Made by a program: the position numbers and the translations under genes. The notes under the pieces are model-generated. The model did not search any database. It was not told where the DNA came from and saw nothing but the letters and a program-made list of their open reading frames with translations. From the NCBI GenBank assembly GCA_007117175.1, contig SKGZ01000070.1, forward strand, positions 1-6,664: 6,664 nucleotides of DNA. Direction: 5' to 3'. Below, in pieces: positions 1 through 5,393 of this stretch (position 1 is its first letter; each line of letters opens with the position of its first letter). This stretch comes from Bacteriovoracales bacterium (GTDB lineage: Bacteria; Bdellovibrionota; Bacteriovoracia; Bacteriovoracales; Bacteriovoracaceae).

Positions 1-1200
1 AAAATGGTAAAGAGCCTGTCGATTTTTAATCATTAGACTCTTTATAAGATGATTTCTCTTAGTATTGTCTTCCATTAAAGAAACAAATTCAGTCAATCGT
101 TCATCTTTTTCCTCATTCAACATCACCATTTTAAGTTCACATGACCTTTGCACAAGGTTCTTAATCTGAAAAAAATTCTGTCTAATCAAGTCATATTGCA
201 CATCTCTCCAACCATTGGGTAAATCCAGTAAGGGGTAGCCATTCAGAACCTTAATTGCTAGTTCTGTGTAATGAGTCTTTGGCATTTTAATAAGGTCAAG
301 ATTGCTATAGATTTTGCGTAAAATGCGATTGGTTCTCTTCTGTACTTCTTTATCATTTAAAACAAGCATAACATCAAGATCGAGTACTCCTTGTCCTTGA
401 TGAACTAATAGATATCGATCTTTTCTAGCTTTTGCTTTAAGATAATCAGTTTTATTAAGCTGATATCTTCTCATAAGATCTTGATCCTTTTGGGTCAAAA
501 CTAAATAAGCACCCGCAAGAGAGTAAATCTTATTTTCTATTCCAATATATGCAATTTGATCTTCAAGTATTGCTTGTTGTATAGAATTCAGTTCTGTATT
601 ACTTTTTTGTAAAAAATTTTTTTCATATTCAATAGTTTTTGCTTTTCCAACTCTAGATCTCAAAAATGTTTCATTGTTCAAGGGTAAAACATCTCCAGTG
701 CCAATATCGACTAACCTATTATCAAAGATCACTTCTCTTTGAGAGCTAAAGAGTTTTAACCGTAACCATAAAGGTAAAACTTCTTGCCACTGTGATTCGC
801 TAAAAAAATGCAGTAAAGTTCTTTGACGGCGATGATCAGTTAATAGGTCTTGATAAATTCCTTCATCATCTTCACTTCTTAATTCAAAAGCAGATTGATC
901 AATAAACATTTGAGGTAGTCTGTATTGATCATTTTGGTAAATAAAATATTGACTTTGCTTATCCACAGCTTGATTCACCGCTAAAAGCAAATCAAGGTCT
1001 AATAGCAATTGCTCTTTGGTCAAGAAGGGATAATGGTGTATAAAACGTCGAATAAGATAATCAATGATCCTTTGCTGTTGCCCATTAAGTTCATAAACTG
1101 AGTCTGATGAAATCTCACGGGTATGCTTAGCTCCATGGATCAGTGACTGACCGGGTAAGATCGGAGCAAGTAGCAATAAAAGTGTCAGCACTTTAAACAT
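1..1200 (-). CDS. Exported protein of unknown function, C-terminus cut by window edge
   Basis: I do not recognise this gene. It is an uninterrupted reading frame of 400 codons that starts at ATG 1200-1198 and runs off the left edge with no stop. The N-terminus MFKVLTLLLLLAPILPGQS looks like a Sec signal peptide, so the product is probably periplasmic, outer-membrane or secreted. The rest is predicted to be mostly helical and highly charged, without further membrane segments. I see one Cys (about residue 362) and no catalytic motif. The next in-frame ATG is about 100 codons in, and an in-frame TGA lies eight codons upstream, so the start is well fixed. Composition is unlike the neighbours: sampled lines are 22-30% GC in the distal part, and 15 of 26 Arg codons are AGA/AGG against 3 of 28 in the protease gene. 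The reading frame is certain; the function is not. Confidence 0.8.
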   Translation of the reverse strand, partial: MFKVLTLLLLLAPILPGQSLIHGAKHTREISSDSVYELNGQQQRIIDYLIRRFIHHYPFLTKEQLLLDLDLLLAVNQAVDKQSQYFIYQNDQYRLPQMFIDQSAFELRSEDDEGIYQDLLTDHRRQRTLLHFFSESQWQEVLPLWLRLKLFSSQREVIFDNRLVDIGTGDVLPLNNETFLRSRVGKAKTIEYEKNFLQKSNTELNSIQQAILEDQIAYIGIENKIYSLAGAYLVLTQKDQDLMRRYQLNKTDYLKAKARKDRYLLVHQGQGVLDLDVMLVLNDKEVQKRTNRILRKIYSNLDLIKMPKTHYTELAIKVLNGYPLLDLPNGWRDVQYDLIRQNFFQIKNLVQRSCELKMVMLNEEKDERLTEFVSLMEDNTKRNHLIKSLMIKNRQALYHF

Positions 1201-1206
1201 GAAGTC

Positions 1207-1215
1207 ATTATAGCA
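1207..1215 (-). promoter_or_regulatory. Extended -10 promoter element, possibly giving a leaderless mRNA
   Basis: The minus strand reads TGCTATAAT, a perfect extended -10 (TGn plus TATAAT). Only six bases (GACTTC) separate it from the ATG at 1200, so the expected transcription start falls on or next to the A of the start codon. There is no Shine-Dalgarno sequence in those six bases. The -35 region is weak (TTTTGT at 17 bp spacing), as is common for extended -10 promoters. Sequence match seen; leaderless transcription inferred. Confidence 0.55.
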
Positions 1216-1231
1216 AATCAAACTTCACTAC

Positions 1232-1298
1232 AAAATTCTAAGCACTTAGCAAATCAGCACTGACTCATTAAATGGGCAATGCTAATTGCAGTGCTAAG
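1232..1298 (-). terminator. Weak candidate terminator after the peroxidase gene
   Basis: Read on the minus strand, two competing inverted repeats begin at the peroxidase stop codon: CTTAGCA (1298-1292) with TGCTAAG (1251-1245), and AGCACTG (1295-1289) with CAGTGCT (1262-1256). A short run TTTT follows at 1235-1232. The loops are long (26-40 nt) and the T run is short, so this is far from a textbook terminator. It may instead be a processing or read-through signal between the peroxidase and the downstream gene. Confidence 0.25.
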
Positions 1299-2313
1299 GA
1301 TCAGGCGTAAGGGTGAAACCAGAGCTTAGAGGCAAACGAGGCATTTGCTGAGCGGGAAACTCTCCAGTCAAAGAATTTAAAAAGGCTACAATATCTTCAA
1401 CTTGTTTTTTCTCTAAGTCTTGACCCAATTGAGTTTTGGCCATGACTCGCACTGCTTCATCTAAAGTTTTCACGCTGCCATTGTGAAAATAGGGAGCAGT
1501 GACTGCAATATTTCTCCATGTGGGCACTCTCCACATATGCTTATCCTCGTCTTTTTTAGTTTCATTAAAACGCCCCAAGTCTTTTTTGAGTTGATACTTT
1601 TCAGTGTACTCACTGTCAATAAGGGGAAACATTTGAAAGTGTCCCTGACCTTGTTCAAAACCTTGGCCGGCAAAATGCGGGCCGGAGTGACAGGATGTAC
1701 ACCCCACTTCCCCTACTAATTTTAATCCCCTTTGGGCACTGGCTGAAAGAGCTTTTTGATCTCCTTTAACAAATCGATCATAGGGGCTATCCCCTGTCAC
1801 TAGTGTACGTTCATAAGCTGCGATGGCCTTGGCCACATGATCAATGGTGATTTGTTTTTTCTTCTTTAAAGAAAAAACTTTCTTAAATCGATCCACATAT
1901 TCATCCAATTGCTGAATGCGATCAATGACAGCTTGCTCACTGGGCATGGCCATCTCCACGGGATTGGTCAGAGGTCCTTTGGCTTGCTCTTCTAAACTTT
2001 CGGCACGACCATCCCAAAACTGCACAGTATTGTAAGCGCTATTCCAAACAGTGGGAGACTTGCGATCTCCTCTTTGACCTTTCACTCCTACTCCCACCGC
2101 CCTGCCATCAGCACCGTTGGCCATCACGTTGTGACATGAATTACAGGAGATAGTGCCATCTACTGAAAGTCTGGGTTCAAAGTAAAGCATCTTACCCAGT
2201 TCAATTTTTTCAGCACTCATAGGATTCTCTTTGGGCACAGGCACTTCAGGTAAAAGTCCTTGAGAGTGAACAACTAACGAACAAAGACCGAGCAAAAAAG
2301 TAAAGATTTTCAT
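1294..2313 (-). CDS. Periplasmic di-haem cytochrome c peroxidase (CcpA/MauG family)
   Basis: The predicted product reduces hydrogen peroxide to water in the periplasm with electrons from small c-type cytochromes or similar donors. The protein is 339 aa, normal for bacterial di-haem peroxidases. Residues 1-19 form a signal peptide. Two haem c attachment motifs are visible: CNSCH at 57-61 (peroxidatic domain) and CTSCH at 205-209 (electron-transfer domain). Other family signatures are FWDGRAESLEEQA at 99-111, with the conserved Trp100, then NPVEM at 117-121, which carries the likely catalytic-loop Glu120, and VPTWRNIAVTAPYFHNGS at 263-280. Met260 just before that block is a candidate distal haem ligand. 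The start ATG has AAGGAG eight bases upstream (2322-2327). It is transcribed divergently from the protease gene. MauG-like members of the family modify proteins instead of acting as peroxidases, so the exact substrate is not proven. Confidence 0.93.
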   Translation of the reverse strand: MKIFTFLLGLCSLVVHSQGLLPEVPVPKENPMSAEKIELGKMLYFEPRLSVDGTISCNSCHNVMANGADGRAVGVGVKGQRGDRKSPTVWNSAYNTVQFWDGRAESLEEQAKGPLTNPVEMAMPSEQAVIDRIQQLDEYVDRFKKVFSLKKKKQITIDHVAKAIAAYERTLVTGDSPYDRFVKGDQKALSASAQRGLKLVGEVGCTSCHSGPHFAGQGFEQGQGHFQMFPLIDSEYTEKYQLKKDLGRFNETKKDEDKHMWRVPTWRNIAVTAPYFHNGSVKTLDEAVRVMAKTQLGQDLEKKQVEDIVAFLNSLTGEFPAQQMPRLPLSSGFTLTPDP

Positions 2314-2321
2314 ATTAAGCT

Positions 2322-2348
2322 CTCCTTAGAATAAGAAAAACTATAGCA
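2322..2348 (-). promoter_or_regulatory. Promoter -10 and ribosome binding site of the peroxidase gene
   Basis: The minus strand has TGCTATAGT at 2348-2340, an extended -10 with one mismatch to TATAAT. The -35 is poor (TTAAAT at 16 bp spacing). A start of transcription near 2333 would give a leader of about 20 nt that contains AAGGAG (2327-2322), eight bases from the ATG. I see no clear OxyR or FNR palindrome here, so regulation by peroxide or oxygen cannot be read from the sequence. Confidence 0.5.
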
Positions 2349-2417
2349 CAGTTGACAGATTATTTAAGTATCTGACTTGTTTTTTTTTGTCTAAGTTAAA
2401 AAGATACCTATCCACTC

Positions 2418-2426
2418 AAGGAGGAG
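2418..2426 (+). promoter_or_regulatory. Strong ribosome binding site that fixes the protease start
   Basis: AAGGAGGAG ends two bases before ATG 2429, and its AAGGAG core is five bases from that ATG. It is the strongest Shine-Dalgarno sequence in the window. The reading frame stays open upstream to a TTG at 2387, but that codon sits at the end of the T9 tract without a ribosome binding site. The ATG at 2429 also puts the signal peptide exactly at the N-terminus, so it is the better start. Confidence 0.85.
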
Positions 2427-2428
2427 TT

Positions 2429-3727
2429 ATGTGGAAAAAAACACTGATGCCAAAAGTGCTGATACCAGTAATGGCATGTCTTTATTCTCTGTCCATTTTT
2501 GCCAATATACCGACTATGAGCTTTCCCAGCTTAGATTACTATCAAGTGGCAAAGCAAGAGCAAAGCATTGAAAGAAAAGGCGAAGCCCCTCGCTACGCCA
2601 TCCCCCATGAAGTTCAACTTAATGCCCAGCAAAAACAAATGAATTGGCAAATTCAAGGAGATGTGGCCGTTTGGAAACATCGCTTTCAGGCTCCCAAATC
2701 CAAGTCACTTAACTTTGGCTTTGATCAATTCTATCTTCCTCAGGGAGCTGAGCTCAAGATCTACTCTCGAGATTTTCGCCAGCAAATGCGCACCATTACT
2801 TCAGAGGATAATAAAGCTCACGGAGAATTTTGGTCTCCAGTGATTGAAGCCGATGATGTCATTATGGAGTTAACAGCTCCAGTGGAAAGTATTTCCCAAG
2901 TGAAATTCAATCTCATTCACGTCGGTCAAGGTTTTAGAACCTTTGGTACACCTCGCACTAGTCGCTCAGGAAGCTGTAATCGCGATGTCAGTTGTGAGGA
3001 AGCACAAGGTTGGGAAAAAGAAATCAATGCCGTAGGAGTGATCTCCACAGGGGGTTCTCGTTTTTGCTCTGGCTTTATGGTTAATAATACTGCACAAGAT
3101 CGCGCTCCTTTATTTATGACAGCTAATCACTGTCGTATTAATGCTAGCAGTGCTGCTCGCTTAGTTGTTTACTGGAATTACCAGCGCTCTGAATGTGGCA
3201 ATCGCCGTGTCAATGGTTCATTAGACCAATGGCAATCAGGTTCCACATTGCTAGCCTCTGGAAGAATTTCTGACTTTACCTTGGTTCGTTTGGATGAATC
3301 TCCAAAGGAAGAATGGAATGTGAGTTATGCCGGCTGGGATCGCCGCGGCATCAATGCCACCACTTCAGTGGCCATTCACCATCCACGAGTCAGTGAAAAG
3401 TCTATCTCCTTTTCTCATCGTGAAACAGCACTAACCACCTATCTTGGACGCAATGAACTACCTGGAGATGAGGCCACTCACGTGATGGTCGAAGACTGGG
3501 ACACCGGCACAACTGAACCGGGCTCATCTGGCTCACCACTGTTTGATCAGGATCATCGTGTGATTGGACAATTACACGGAGGCTATGCAGCTTGTGGCAA
3601 TGATCGAGAAGACTGGTACGGACGCTTTGCTTACTCTTGGGATGCTGGTGAAAATGATGAAGATCGCCTGGCCCCTCACCTTGATCCTGTTGAAAGTGGT
3701 CTAGAGTTTATTGACTCAATCCAATAA
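2429..3727 (+). CDS. Secreted lysyl-endopeptidase-type serine protease precursor (S1 family, Lys-C-like)
   Basis: The 432-aa precursor resembles Achromobacter protease I (lysyl endopeptidase), which cuts after Lys. Order: signal peptide about 1-25 (MWKKTLMPKVLIPVMACLY...IFA), propeptide about 26-178, catalytic domain from the SGSC segment at 180 to the end. Triad: His234 in TANHC, Asp282 in SDFTLV, Ser367 in EPGSSGSPLF. From my memory of the Achromobacter enzyme, the lysine-pocket Asp225 matches Asp395 (EDWYGR), and its Trp169 and His210 match Trp357 and His383 (GQLHGG). All six mature-domain Cys are present (183, 189, 213, 235, 256, 389), giving expected disulfides 183-389, 189-256 and 213-235. 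The C-terminal extension of the Achromobacter precursor is absent: the protein stops at the end of the catalytic domain. Export beyond the outer membrane is inferred. A strong terminator follows at once, so the gene is probably monocistronic. Confidence 0.93.
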   Translation: MWKKTLMPKVLIPVMACLYSLSIFANIPTMSFPSLDYYQVAKQEQSIERKGEAPRYAIPHEVQLNAQQKQMNWQIQGDVAVWKHRFQAPKSKSLNFGFDQFYLPQGAELKIYSRDFRQQMRTITSEDNKAHGEFWSPVIEADDVIMELTAPVESISQVKFNLIHVGQGFRTFGTPRTSRSGSCNRDVSCEEAQGWEKEINAVGVISTGGSRFCSGFMVNNTAQDRAPLFMTANHCRINASSAARLVVYWNYQRSECGNRRVNGSLDQWQSGSTLLASGRISDFTLVRLDESPKEEWNVSYAGWDRRGINATTSVAIHHPRVSEKSISFSHRETALTTYLGRNELPGDEATHVMVEDWDTGTTEPGSSGSPLFDQDHRVIGQLHGGYAACGNDREDWYGRFAYSWDAGENDEDRLAPHLDPVESGLEFIDSIQ

Positions 3728-3739
3728 GAAAGTTTCTTC

Positions 3740-3769
3740 AAGGACTCCCCTCTAGGGAGTCCTTTTTTT
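3740..3769 (+). terminator. Intrinsic terminator of the protease gene
   Basis: A perfect 10-bp stem (AAGGACTCCC at 3740-3749 with GGGAGTCCTT at 3755-3764) has a 5-nt loop CTCTA and a seven-T run at 3763-3769. It begins 12 bases after the protease stop codon. On the opposite strand the hairpin has an A run in front but no T run behind, so it should act mainly on plus-strand transcripts. Its T run overlaps the last codon of the convergent DUF2490 remnant. Confidence 0.93.
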
Positions 3770-4256
3770 ATAAATTCACAAATAAATTTGCTAAAAAACC
3801 ATGGTTCATTAGATCATCTTTTCTGGGAATTACTAATAACTGATTCAAATATCCCCACTCAAATTGAACTTTTTTCTTTTCATCCCAAAAGTGCCCGAAA
3901 CCAACAAAGAGTCGATTTTGATCAATCCCACTTTTAATGCGAGTGCCATTTGCTCCTTGCGTGACAACAGAAGTATTATGATGCATAAAGAACTCATGAT
4001 TGCTAACTAGATAGGAAAAAAATTAATCGCTGTAATTTTTTTGCAAGCGTAAAAACAAACGTGAACGATAAACAACAGAGCTATAATCCACTGGTTTTTC
4101 TCCGTAGCGCGGTTGTACTTCTAAAAAACCCACCCACTTTCTTTCGTTAGAAAAGCTCTGTAAGGTTAAATTCATCCAAGCCTGATTACTATCGACAAAT
4201 CCTGCATACAGCAGCACCGATTGACTGATCAGCCATAATAATAAGATGTATCTCAT
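3768..4256 (-). pseudogene. Degenerate DUF2490-type outer-membrane barrel gene with in-frame stop and internal deletion
   Basis: Two reading frames in the same phase form one broken gene. The 5' part (4256-4023, 77 codons) begins with the signal peptide MRYILLLWLISQSVLLYA, followed by GFLEVQPRYG and YRSRLFLRL. It ends at TAA 4025-4023. The frame then continues without a shift as FFSYLVSNHEFFMHHN to the block GIDQNRLFVGFGHF, FEWGYLNQ and DDLMNHGFLANLFVNL, stopping at 3770-3768. From memory, DUF2490 proteins read ELQPRFG near the start and YL, DQNRLF, GYLNQ and MNHNL near the end, so both halves fit one family. The joined length is about 161 residues against about 220-240 usually; the middle strands (ENR/EHRxWQQ and RTRLEQR region) are missing exactly at the stop. 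The gene follows the SPFH gene by 12 bp with a poor ribosome binding site. A short expressed product is possible but should not fold as a barrel. Confidence 0.78.
4016..4042. repeat. Perfect 10-bp AT inverted repeat at the break in the DUF2490 gene
   Basis: On the minus strand AAAAAAATTA (4042-4033) and TAATTTTTTT (4025-4016) are exact reverse complements around a 7-nt spacer CAGCGAT. The first three bases of the right arm are the premature TAA stop of the DUF2490 remnant. The seven-base homopolymers at each arm are typical slippage or deletion hot spots, so this looks like the scar of the internal deletion. Confidence 0.85.
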
Positions 4257-4268
4257 CTTTTTTCTAAA

Positions 4269-5105
4269 TTATTTATTCACACGATTAAGATTCACAAACG
4301 GAGTGGCATCTCCACCCATCATAATCTCGGGAAGTTTTCCATCCCATTTTTGAACAGCTTCATAATCCACCAGCCCCTTATTGCGCTCGAGAGCTTGGGA
4401 TCGAATGCGCATGGATTCTGCTTCGGCCTGAGCACTAATAATTTTCTGCTCAGCTTCTTCTTTAATTTTAACTGTTTTATTTTTGGCCTCTTCTGCTTGT
4501 TGAATGGCCACCACTTTAGCCTCGACCGCACTTTCAAATGCGCTATTAAAATTCACATTGGTGACTTGAAAATTGCGCAAATAAATCATTTTGGCCTTTA
4601 AGGCATTTTCAATGCCACTATAAATCTCAGCTATGGCATCTTCGCGACTAGAAATTAACTGAACTGCTTCATAACGACCGATGACTTCCTTGACTCGACC
4701 TAAAACAATTTGTGGCACCAATTTTTCATCCCAATTGACTCCCACCGTTTTAAACAGCATATGCATCTGAGAAGGATCAGGATGGTAGTTAATGGCAAAA
4801 CTTATTTTTACATTTTGCACATCTTTAGTATAAGCATCGGTGGATCGCTCCATTTTTGTCTCACGCACATCCATTTGAATAATGTTGGTAGTCAAAGGAT
4901 TGAAAAAATAAATCCCTTCTGGAAGAGAAACCTCTTCTACCTTTCCAAAGACGGCCTTAACTCCTCTATGCCCTGTGTCGATAATCTTAATGCCAAAAGA
5001 CCCCACCAGTGCAATAAGAATAAGAACCACCAGAGGAATGACGACTTTTAATTTGCCAAAAGATTTTTTCAGTAAAATTTCTAGAGGGTCTTGTTGATGA
5101 TTCAT
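4269..5105 (-). CDS. SPFH/prohibitin-like membrane protein
   Basis: The product is a 278-aa prohibitin-type member of the SPFH (stomatin/prohibitin/flotillin/HflK-C) superfamily. Such proteins oligomerise on the inner membrane, form scaffold domains and often modulate membrane proteases such as FtsH. A short cytoplasmic N-terminus is followed by one hydrophobic helix at about 20-38. The SPFH domain spans about 40-205, with IIDTGHRGVKAVFGKV at 41-56 and LPEGIYFFNPL at 61-71. A charged Ala/Glu/Lys-rich coiled coil runs about 188-245 and includes AQAEAESMRIR. The C-terminal WDGKLPEIMMGGDATPFVNL (254-273) is typical of bacterial prohibitin homologues. ATG 5105 has AAGGAG six bases upstream (5112-5117), inside the end of the preceding gene, whose TAA directly abuts this ATG, indicating translational coupling. 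The DUF2490 remnant follows. The family call is firm; the partner and client are unknown. Confidence 0.93.
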   Translation of the reverse strand: MNHQQDPLEILLKKSFGKLKVVIPLVVLILIALVGSFGIKIIDTGHRGVKAVFGKVEEVSLPEGIYFFNPLTTNIIQMDVRETKMERSTDAYTKDVQNVKISFAINYHPDPSQMHMLFKTVGVNWDEKLVPQIVLGRVKEVIGRYEAVQLISSREDAIAEIYSGIENALKAKMIYLRNFQVTNVNFNSAFESAVEAKVVAIQQAEEAKNKTVKIKEEAEQKIISAQAEAESMRIRSQALERNKGLVDYEAVQKWDGKLPEIMMGGDATPFVNLNRVNK

Positions 5106-5315
5106 TTATAACTCCTTGTTTTTAAAAAACTTTGATATTAAGGCCTGCCCTTCTGGAAAAAGCAGAAAAAGCGGCCAGAGCAACACAGCAAGTAAAAAAA
5201 CTGGTAGATTTTTGGTTTGTAATTGCTTTGAAATCAAAACTAAAAAAAGCAGCCTCAATAAAAAAAGCATTAAAACAAAAAAATAGACAAAATAAAGCAC
5301 TCTAATGGCAACCAT
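5106..5315 (-). CDS. Small two-helix membrane protein coupled to the SPFH gene
   Basis: I do not recognise a family. From ATG 5315 the protein is 69 aa: MVAIRVLYFVYFF opens a first hydrophobic helix at about 5-27 and NLPVFLLAVLLWPLFLLF forms a second at about 36-54, followed by a basic tail ending FFKNKEL. Both ends should lie on the same side of the inner membrane. The frame stays open to a TTG at 5381 (91 aa), but that codon falls inside the likely -35 element and lacks a ribosome binding site, whereas ATG 5315 has GAGGG just upstream (5318-5322, a short spacing). The stop codon directly touches the ATG of the SPFH gene, so the two are almost certainly co-translated. A partner or assembly factor for the SPFH protein is a reasonable guess. 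It is not the NfeD protein often found beside SPFH genes. Confidence 0.7.
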   Translation of the reverse strand: MVAIRVLYFVYFFVLMLFLLRLLFLVLISKQLQTKNLPVFLLAVLLWPLFLLFPEGQALISKFFKNKEL

Positions 5316-5327
5316 TTCCCTCAAACT

Positions 5328-5360
5328 TTGACAGCGAATCAGATTTAAGATACCTATAAC
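5328..5360 (+). promoter_or_regulatory. Possible promoter for the plus-strand exported-protein gene
   Basis: The plus strand has a perfect -35 TTGACA at 5328-5333. At the ideal 17 bp spacing the -10 is poor (TACCTA, 5351-5356). A good TATAAC lies at 5355-5360, but 21 bp away, which is too far for standard sigma-70 binding. An activator that twists the spacer, or use of TATAAC alone, could explain this. The site overlaps the opposing operon promoter. Confidence 0.3.
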
Positions 5361-5381
5361 ACTCCATGAGAACAAAGCCAA
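5353..5381 (-). promoter_or_regulatory. Promoter of the small-membrane-protein/SPFH operon
   Basis: On the minus strand, TTGGCT (5381-5376, 4 of 6 to TTGACA) lies 17 bp from TATAGG (5358-5353, 4 of 6 to TATAAT), with TG in the extended -10 position (5361-5360). Transcription would start near 5346, leaving about 30 nt of leader to ATG 5315. This also argues against the longer TTG start at 5381. Confidence 0.5.
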
Positions 5382-5386
5382 GGGAG
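5381..5386 (+). promoter_or_regulatory. Ribosome binding site of the exported-protein gene
   Basis: AGGGAG ends seven bases before ATG 5394. The ATG opens directly into a signal peptide, so this start is well supported. Confidence 0.75.
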
Positions 5387-5393
5387 ACTTTCT

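Larger units (their letters stand above)
2314..2428. other. Divergent intergenic region with a T9 tract and an orphan TTGACA
   Basis: This 115-bp region separates the divergent peroxidase and protease genes. On the plus strand it holds a perfect -35 hexamer TTGACA at 2352-2357, but no good -10 at 16-18 bp (ACTTGT at 17 bp). A run of nine T occupies 2380-2388. The promoter of the protease gene could not be assigned: alternatives such as CTGACT (2372-2377) with TTAAAA (2396-2401) at 18 bp are weak. It may need an activator or an alternative sigma factor. Confidence 0.5.

Noticed and set aside
1483..1719. Open frames on the strand opposite or out of frame to the peroxidase gene (1470-1673 minus, 1483-1719 plus).
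   Set aside because: They overlap a clearly conserved haem peroxidase coding region and show no domain, signal or ribosome binding site.
2352..2357. TTGACA as half of a standard promoter for the protease gene.
   Set aside because: No acceptable -10 lies at 15-19 bp, so I report it only as an orphan hexamer.
2387..2428. Longer start (TTG 2387) for the protease gene, adding 14 residues.
   Set aside because: The TTG has no ribosome binding site and lies at the end of a T run, while ATG 2429 has a near-perfect Shine-Dalgarno and begins the signal peptide.
3740..3769. Bidirectional terminator shared by the protease and the DUF2490 remnant.
   Set aside because: On the minus strand the hairpin is followed by GAAGAAAC with no T run, so only plus-strand function is supported.
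3768..3986. Separate 72-aa gene starting at ATG 3986.
   Set aside because: The frame is in phase with the preceding 77-codon piece, and the homology (YLVSNHEFF) continues upstream of the ATG to the stop codon, so it is the 3' part of one broken gene.
4350..5051. Plus-strand and shifted frames across the SPFH gene (4319-4537, 4350-4601, 4710-5051).
   Set aside because: These are shadows of the conserved SPFH coding sequence, with low-complexity translations.
5316..5381. Longer start (TTG 5381) for the small membrane protein, giving 91 aa.
   Set aside because: The TTG overlaps the likely -35 hexamer and lacks a ribosome binding site; ATG 5315 lies downstream of the predicted transcription start and follows GAGGG.
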